Of a stretch of 24,557 nt of DNA, positions 18,430 to 24,557 are shown piece by piece (position 1 is the first letter of the stretch; each line of letters opens with the position of its first letter). The notes under the pieces were generated by a model. The model ran no database searches. It had not been told where the DNA came from and saw only the letters and a program-made list of their open reading frames with translations. Position numbers and translations under genes: made by a program. The DNA comes from Zygnema cylindricum. Lineage: Eukaryota > Streptophyta > Zygnematophyceae > Zygnematales > Zygnemataceae. The stretch is from positions 1 to 24,557 of the forward strand of contig JBBHKE010001356.1 in NCBI GenBank assembly GCA_037447655.1. Reading direction: 5' to 3'.

Positions 18430-21400
18430 TTATAAAAATCCCTCGTTTAAATCATCACTATTTTGTGAAAACTCTTGTTTACCCAAACTTAATCCTTCGT
18501 TTCCAAAAAAACCGACATTTTTATCATCGTTATTTTGTGATAAATTTACTTCTTTACCCAGATTTGAATCTTCTTTTTGTTCCAAAATTGAATTTTCCTC
18601 CGGATTTTTTGGTCTCTCTGGAGGTAAAACGTTTTTAAACATTGTCAAAATATCAACTGTAGAAGGATTTGGAGCAAAAGTTGGGGCAGAAGCATTTAAC
18701 GAAGAATTTCCCGAGGGTGTAAATGGGGTAGAAGAAGGAGAATTTTGAGAGTTTTCCATTTCTAAGGGTCTAAATGGGATAGAAACATGAGAATTTGGAG
18801 AATATTCTATTTCTAAGGGTGCAAATGGGGTGTAAGGATAAGAAATTTCCATTTCCAAGGGTCTAACTGGGGTAGAAAGATGAGAATTTTGAGAATTTTC
18901 CATTTCCAAGGGTATAAATGCGGTAGAAGGATAAGAATTTTCCATTCCAGAGGGTCTAATTAGCATAGAAAGATGAGAATTTTGGGGATATTCCATTTCC
19001 AAAGGTGGAAATGGGGTAGAAGGATAAGAATTTTCCATTCCCGAGGGTCTAATTAGCGTAGAAAGTTGAGAATTTTGGGGATATTCTATTCCTAAGGGTT
19101 TAACTAGGGTAGAAAGATGAGAATTTTGAGAATATTCAATTCCTAAGGGTGTAAATGGGGTAGAAAGATAAGAATTTTCCATTCCCAAGGATCCAGATGG
19201 GGTAGAAAGATGCGAATTTCCCAATGGGATAAATAGGGTAGAAAGATGGGAAATGTTTCCTCCTAAAATACCAGAGGAAGGAGAGGGAGGGATTGAAGGG
19301 ACAGGAAAAACTGTGCGGACAGGCAGATTATTGGATCGAATTCTAGGTTTGAAAGACTGACAAGCTTTCGCCTTCTCAATTGATGCCCTAAGATGAGGAG
19401 GGAGAGGGGGAGAGAGAGGATCCGTGTGTGGACGAGAAGGAAATTTCGGAACAGGGAGAGAGAGAGTGAATTGAGAAACTGGGGCCACTGGAATTAAAGC
19501 TGGGAATAAAGAGTTTGATAACTGCATCAAAGAGAGAGAGGACAAAAAAAACAATAAACCTTTCCGTAAGATGGCATATGAGAGGGAAAGGGAGAGAATG
19601 GAAGAGAATGAGGGAGAGAATGGAAGAGAATGAGGAGTGAATGGAGGAGAGAATGAGGGAGAGCAAGCAGGAAGATGGAAACGTCAGCCTCTCCCCGTCT
19701 CTCCCGCCCCTAGTTCTTACCCATCGACTCAAACTATGGTGCATGAGGATCTGTTGGATCAAAACAATATATATATATACAAACATATATATATATATAT
19801 AAATATTAAAATAATCTGAATATATTCGAGTGTTCGGATGGATAAAATTTTGGCAATTGAAGCAGAGATAACTTTCCCTTTCTATGTTCAAATTTCAATT
19901 GTTTTTTCAATTTTTCTTTATTTTTTTTTTTCAAATTTTTGCCTGCAAGACTCTACAGACTCCAAATATACAAAGGTTTGTGTTCGATAAAAGTTGACAT
20001 TCCCAATTAAATTCTGACAACCGAGAATATCGATGATGAAAATTTGACGTTCTCAAATTTTGAGAACTAAATGATTGACGCTAACGAACTTCCCTGACAA
20101 AAAATTAGAAAAAATAGTATTTTGTACGGACAAAAATATTTTTGGCGAATGATTTGTTCAGCTTCTCGAATACGAATGTCAAATATTCGAGTTTATAAAT
20201 GTTCAAATAACGAATGCGGTGACTATAATAAAAATAGGTATAATTTGATTAACAATAAAAAATAATGGGCATTCAGGAATGGCGATGAAGATAAACAGAG
20301 GGACGACGAAAGTGCAAGGAAAATTGGGTAAAATAAAACTTTACCTCTTTAGACAACGAATAAATGTCTTTTTGACCTCTCATTTCTCGAGGCATTATTA
20401 GTCGCTGTTCCCTTTAAAAACCCCCTAAAATATTTATCAAATGTTATCCAAAGATCTACTTTTCCAATAAAAAAAGACAGGAGAGGGAGGGAGAAGAGGA
20501 GAGAGGGAAAATGATACATGACGAGGAAAGAATAAAAGAAAAGAAACAATGAAGAAACAATTAAAGAAACACTGAAGAAAAAAGAAGAACAATAAAATAA
20601 AAATGAAAGAAAAAAAAATGAAGGAACCATAAAGGAATAAAAGTGCAAATGAACAAACCACAAAAGAAACTATGAGGAAGCAATCAAAAGAAACCATATA
20701 AAGAACCATGAAAAAAAACAATGAGGAAACGTAAGAAAACCATTAAAGAAACAATGAGGAAACCATAAAAGAAACCATAGAAGAAACCACAAAGGAAACT
20801 ATAAAAGAAACCATAAAAGAAACCACACGTAAAACAATAAAAAAACCAATGAAGAAAGGAACTCACACGTGGATTCTCGCATAGCCAACAATATTTCGTG
20901 AGCGCCTCAATTCGATACTGCAAATAAGATACCATCAAATAAGATTTTATCTTATCGTCTCTCGTCTTATCTTATTAGCAATTCCCAAGCTCAAAAAAGG
21001 TGACTCCATACACATCATTTCCAAATTCTTCAAACCTGCATTGTATTTCAGCCGGAAATAAGTAAAACCGTTTTTCTATCGCTTTTAGAGCATAAATCAC
21101 TATCCCTGTGATCGACTTGTTATGAAGCTGATAAAGAGCAAAACCCACAGATACGGTTATTATTTTTGGAGCATAAATCACTATTCCTGTCAAAAACAAA
21201 CAAATGCCAACATGTTATAAAGCCGATAAAAGCAAAACCCACAGATACAGTTATCGCTTTTGGGCCGTAAACATTATTCCTGTCAAAAACAAACAAATGT
21301 CAACTTGTTAACGGAAAAACTTAAGGTTTAAGAGCCTACAGAGGTAGGAAGGGCATCCCATGTTGCGATATTCTCCATCCGAGAACACTCGATTACATCC

Positions 21401-23119
21401 ACACAGCCTGTTTATCTTAAAACGTAATAAGAAATCAAAACAAAAAAATCAGTTTATTTCATTTACAGCAACAAAAAAGCATGTTTATCCAGAATAAGAA
21501 AACAAAAACAATCAAAATCAAACAAAAACAACTAAAAATCAGTTCATAGTAAAATTAGTCCTCACTAATCACAAGTAAGCATCGAGATTCAAATTAGTTA
21601 ACTAGGAGTATATGTACTTTTAGCTGTTCCATAATATGACCGCTACAAAACTAGTTAAAACCAAAATGTTTAAAAAGAAAATTAACAAAATAAAACAAAA
21701 CCAACAATGTGGACTAAAATCCATGTAGACAACTCGAAATGAGTCCACACTAATTACGGTGAGTGGTGTATACCTGTTGTACCCAACAAGCTTCATTTCC
21801 TCAAAAACCAAAGAAGGAAAACTTAGTGAACTAACAAGATCTGATTGCAAATTTTGTTAGAGTTTCTTAGGATCTAAATACTTTCAGGGCTTTAAAGAAA
21901 TGATGGAGCTTACCAAGCAATACAGACGTTGGATAAGAACTCGGAAAACAAACGTTTTTGATTCCTTCCAATTCGTAAATATCTCGATAGAAATTCTCCA
22001 TCGCTTCGATTGTCGATTTTTCCGGAATCTTTGAGGCTGCGTGGATCCATAATCTACCTGTTTTGGAAGGAAAGAATAAATTGAGTTCATTGAATTTTCC
22101 CTACAGAGGAATTGGGAAAAAGGCAGGAATTGGAAAAAGGCAGGAATTGGGAAAAAGGCAGGAATTGGGAAAAAGGCAGGAATTGGGAAAATGGAATTGT
22201 TAGATTTTTTTTAAAAGCTGTATTGAGATAGCTAACATCTCCTGAGAGACTGAAAGACTGTTTGCAAAGAAGATTATTTCAGCAGGTTCACCAAAGAAAA
22301 AACAGAGATAGTCATGATCTGCAGCAAAAAACGACAAAAACACTACAATAAACAGAATAAAAAATTTGCAGGAAAGACAAAATCCCTCCAATAACACATT
22401 GTCACGTTCCCGATATATTCAGAAATCAATGGAAAACGGAACATAGAAGCGCAAAAAAGAGAGAAAACTAAAACAAGCAACAGAAATAGAAACACATCAA
22501 TTAAACACAAACCGTACAATCAACTGAATTTTAAAACAGAAACGCAAAGACAGACGGAAATGCTGAACAAAAGCACGAAATGGAGAAGGGAGGGAAAAAA
22601 AAAAAAAAAGTCAAAAAAACAGGGTTCAAAACCAGAAAACTGAAAAACATAAAATTTTGAGCATAAAAAATTGAAAACACGAAGTTGAATCACAGTCGAA
22701 ACACACAAAGTTGAAAAACAAAGTTGAAGGACAATGTTAAAGAACACAAAGATAAAAAACAGAAACTTGAAACAAAGTTGAAAAACACGAAGTTAAAAAA
22801 GACAAAGTTGAAAGACAATGTTAAAAAACGAAGTCAAAGAACACAAAGATAAAAAACACAGACATGAAAGACATAGCTGAAAAACACGAAATTGAAAATC
22901 ACAAATTTGAAACACAGAATTGAAAAGTTGAAACATAAAGTTGAAAAGCACAAATTTTAAAAGCACAAAATCCAAAAACATATAGTCGAAAGAGGAAAAA
23001 CAGTTTGAGAATGAGAAACCTCGATGATCTGTCGGCCATGCCCGCCCTTCTATTCGCTTTATTCCGTACACAAGAAGAGACGCCCATGGCTGATGCATAG
23101 TAATGCAACGCTCCTCCAT
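18430..23119 (-). CDS. ASCH-domain protein (TRIP4/ASC-1-related) with repeat-rich C-terminal tail, six exons
   Basis: Exons on the minus strand: 23119-23020, 22057-21914, 21407-21340, 20917-20867, 20404-20345 and 19521-18430. All five introns are GT-AG and the frame stays open for 504 codons. Residues 1-140 form an ASCH domain. It opens CITMHQPWASLLVYGIKRIEGR, with the family G-K--E-R motif, then RLWIHAASKIPEKSTIEAM, YPTSVLLGCVDV, RIEALTKYCWLCENP and RLIMPREMRG. ASCH folds resemble PUA and are linked to RNA binding and transcription coactivation (human TRIP4). The ATG at 23119 follows an in-frame TGA. Residues 142-504, all exon 6, are Ser/Pro-rich: a linker, twelve repeats of 14 or 17 residues, then an acidic Asn-rich end. 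The family start (TMHQPWASL) near residue 7 means little N-terminus is missing. No zinc finger as in TRIP4 is seen. Expression is not shown by sequence. Confidence 0.85.
18708..19254 (-). repeat. Coding tandem repeats of the ASCH protein tail (14/17 residues)
   Basis: About twelve units of the pattern S-(H/Y)-(L/P)-S-T-x-x-x-P-L-(G/E)-(M/I)-E-(N/Y), with or without a trailing S/P-Q-N. Short (42-bp) and long (51-bp) units alternate in the middle, giving a 93-bp higher-order period. Most units have length multiples of three, so the frame is kept. Confidence 0.9.
19522..20344 (-). other. Intron 5 of the ASCH gene with microsatellites
   Basis: Bounded by GTAAAG at 20344 and TGATGCAG at 19522. 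It holds an (AT)n tract at about 19767-19800 and purine-rich repeats of GAGAATGGAAGAGAATGAGG type at 19590-19680. Confidence 0.8.
20470..20866 (-). repeat. 12-bp tandem repeats in intron 4 of the ASCH gene
   Basis: Intron 4 is 20866-20405. On the plus strand, units such as GAAACCATAAAA, GAAACCATAGAA, GAAACCACAAAG and GAAACTATAAAA follow each other at 12-bp spacing (clean at about 20758-20830, degenerate on either side). The transcribed strand is a long pyrimidine-rich tract. Confidence 0.85.
21087..21310 (-). repeat. About 85-95 bp tandem repeats in intron 3 of the ASCH gene
   Basis: Intron 3 is 21339-20918. The segment GCATAAATCACTATxCCTGT...AAAACCCACAGATAC occurs twice, and a third partial copy begins at 21266 with GCCGTAAACATTATTCCTGT. 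Confidence 0.85.
22108..22198 (-). repeat. 18-bp minisatellite in intron 1, near the exon 2 acceptor
   Basis: Five units of GGAATTGGGAAAAAGGCA (one is 17 bp, the last is altered) lie about 50-140 bp upstream of the exon 2 acceptor. On the transcribed strand they are pyrimidine-rich, so they could feed the polypyrimidine tract. Confidence 0.93.
22520..22990 (-). repeat. Degenerate short repeats in intron 1 of the ASCH gene
   Basis: The plus strand is rich in AAAGTTGAAAAACAC-like words at irregular 10-16 base spacing, together with an A run near 22597. Minus-strand Phe/Cys-rich frames here are products of this composition. Confidence 0.7.
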
Positions 23120-23571
23120 GCTGACGTCACCAACTTGATACCACAGGATTCAGACGAGGAAAAGAGTTCAGAAAAAATAAAGCAAGGGACATTGAGAGTG
23201 AGAGAAAAAAAACTTGAGCATTTAAAAAAAATGAAAAAAAATGATCGTCCGGATATTCGAAAAAGATTTACTCAAAAATCGAAACTCAAGAGACTCAAAA
23301 ATAAAAAATTCGAATTCAAAGGTTCAAAATTCAAAAGTTTTTATGAAGGTTTCCAACCCTAATAGGTCAAGTGGTCAACCCTAAAAAGTCAACCAGACAA
23401 CCAGAACATCAAATTTCACAAGCTTTATAGTGAGAGTCTGAGGGAGTTTCAGGCCTATATCGGCAAGTTTCCGATATTTTTGAATTGATAAACGGTGTCG
23501 ATAAAATTAAATATCGGAGGAATCGTGGCAGTTTTATTTTGCGTCGCCTATTCGCCATTCTGAAATCTATA
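23120..23571. other. Upstream region of the ASCH gene
   Basis: Includes TGACGTCA directly before the ATG (23121-23128, a CRE/TGACG-type palindrome). A TAGGTCAAGTGGTCAACC-like segment near 23363-23392 repeats GTCAACC words, and short inverted ATATCGG/CCGATAT words lie near 23457-23476 and 23511. A Lys-rich plus-strand frame (to 23362) is partly antisense to exon 1 and is not called. Confidence 0.45.
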
Positions 23572-23796
23572 GAGTGCACCGTCTATCGCTATTTGTGTTA
23601 ATATTTTTTTCGCCACTTAAAACATCTTTTCTCCGTACACACTTCTCCGATTTTCAAATTGAGACCGCCAATTGAAAGCTGAGAATCTTACCTTTCAATC
23701 GCAACCGTCAGATCTACAATCCGACATGTATGTACGGATAAAAAATGTTTTAAGAAACTAAAAAAACATCAACACTAATAGCGATACACGGTGTAC
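23572..23796. mobile_element. Long-TIR MITE, copy 2
   Basis: 225 bp, equal in length to the copy at 13531-13755. The arms pair as inverted repeats: GTGCACCGTCTATCGCTATT...CTTAAAACAT...CCGTACA on the left, GTACACCGTGTATCGCTATT...CTTAAAACAT...CCGTACA as reverse complement on the right. The centre has GAGAATCTTACC followed by TTTCAATCGCAACCG as in copy 1. No target duplication is certain. Confidence 0.82.
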
Positions 23797-23883
23797 GGTA
23801 CAGCTGCGGAAATAAGTTCGTACCATATTGTAGGTTTCTATTTTGATTCAGTTTTAATGATAAAAAAGAAGAATTACCGTGGA

Positions 23884-24135
23884 CTACACTCCTCTATCGC
23901 TATTATAGAAACCCTGAATCGCTATTAGAGAAAGAGATAGAGTGGACATTATTCTTTTTAGTGTCCTCCGTTCAAATTTAGTTTGCACGAGGGGCGTGGA
24001 CTATTGCAGACCGCTGATATTAGTATTATGGATGGAATAAGTAACATTATTAACACTATTTTTTGTCAAAAACTAAAAAAGGAGAAAAGGCACAACCAGT
24101 GTTATTTATCCTAATAGCAACACATGGTGCACTCT
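23884..24135. mobile_element. Possible third member of the MITE family
   Basis: The left end ACTACACTCCTCTATCGCTATTA and the right end CTAATAGCAACACATGGTGCACTC resemble the terminal arms of the 23572 copy in inverted arrangement. The interior does not match the other copies, so it may be a diverged or chimeric member. CTCTATC and GATAGAG near 23892 and 23935 form an inner inverted repeat. Confidence 0.45.
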
Positions 24136-24557
24136 TTGACCAACACAATGCGTACCTTTATTACTGTGGCTTTTGATAACAAATTCCGAACTCTGTTGGT
24201 AATGCATATTCCTTTATAAATCATTGACTATGTAGTTTATAAATTTAATCAATAATGAAGATGACATATCAGCTTACTAAGTATTTATGAACATGTATAT
24301 GTACAAAAAAAAAAATTGCTGTCAACGCTTGTGGATTAATTTTCACTTCGAAATGAGTACCATGCAAAGGCAGTTACAAATCCAAAATTGGTGCCAAAAG
24401 ATTTTAAACATTAAACGCAAGATAGTTCCAAGAAAATCGGACCAATGGGGTACTCGAAAAAAAGATTCCTTATCATCAAACTTATACACAGTTCACGAGC
24501 CACGAAAAAAAACAAAAAAAAATAAAGAAATGATTTAGAAACAAAAAACCAAAAGAT
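24136..24557. other. No gene recognised at the right edge
   Basis: AT-rich. One plus-strand frame of 83 codons (24287-24538) has Gln/Lys-rich text and no domain that I know. It might belong to an exon continuing outside the window, but nothing supports that. Confidence 0.4.

Noticed and set aside
18273-18638. 121-codon plus-strand frame
   Set aside because: It is antisense to the end of the ASCH gene and downstream sequence, with only Phe/Leu/Pro bias.
22793-23119. Single-exon reading of the ASCH start continuing into a Phe-rich tail
   Set aside because: A GT donor at 23019 joins exactly in phase to RLWIHAAS at 22057; the Phe-rich part is intron composition.
23024-23362. Lys-rich 112-codon plus-strand frame
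   Set aside because: The first third is antisense to ASCH exon 1 and the rest is A-rich low-complexity DNA without a domain.
1-24557. CRISPR array, bacterial operon or phage system
   Set aside because: No spaced identical direct repeats of that kind, no ribosome-binding sites or compact gene order; the window is clearly nuclear eukaryotic DNA.

Overview
The window reads as nuclear DNA of a land plant. It carries plant-type Ty1-copia and Ty3-gypsy remnants, short LTR elements with a primer site matching plant initiator tRNA-Met, a DUF641/GIL1-like gene, a plant-style ASCH-domain gene with GT-AG introns, and AT-rich intergenic DNA full of microsatellites. Two diverged HSPA12-type Hsp70-like genes hint at a non-flowering lineage (bryophyte, lycophyte or fern). 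That is inference and not firm.

Layout. Bases 1-790 hold nothing recognised. Bases 790-3709 are the 3' half of a decayed Ty1-copia element, interrupted inside its reverse transcriptase by a solo LTR of its own family. Bases 4215-4285 hold a decayed tRNA-like sequence. Bases 4790-6544 (minus) are a 5'-truncated HSPA12-like pseudogene. It meets an 18-bp perfect palindrome and a 20-bp minisatellite (6557-6815), followed by a truncated Ty3-gypsy RT/RNase H fragment (6838-7257, minus). A 510-bp miniature LTR element (TRIM) follows at 7258-7767. Bases 7780-10785 are two diverged tandem copies of a non-coding block. A GIL1-like ORF (11108-12765, minus) is broken by a second TRIM with a target-site duplication. 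A 225-bp long-TIR MITE lies at 13531-13755. A second HSPA12-like pseudogene (14315-16360, plus) is the inverted partner of the first. After 2 kb of AT-rich and pyrimidine-rich DNA, a six-exon ASCH-domain gene runs 23119 to 18430 (minus). More MITE copies close the window.

The ASCH gene is the only locus that looks intact: all five introns are GT-AG and the reading frame closes exactly over 504 codons. Its last exon adds a long Ser/Pro-rich tail of alternating 14- and 17-residue repeats. The HSPA12-like and GIL1-like loci are pseudogenes by sequence.

The most unusual content is the TRIM family. Each LTR carries a complete tRNA-shaped sequence of about 71 nt with A-box and B-box-like motifs, and in one element a TATA box upstream. 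This parallels Cassandra TRIMs, which carry 5S rRNA promoters in their LTRs, but with a tRNA-like module instead. Two full elements in opposite orientations and one possible relic are present.
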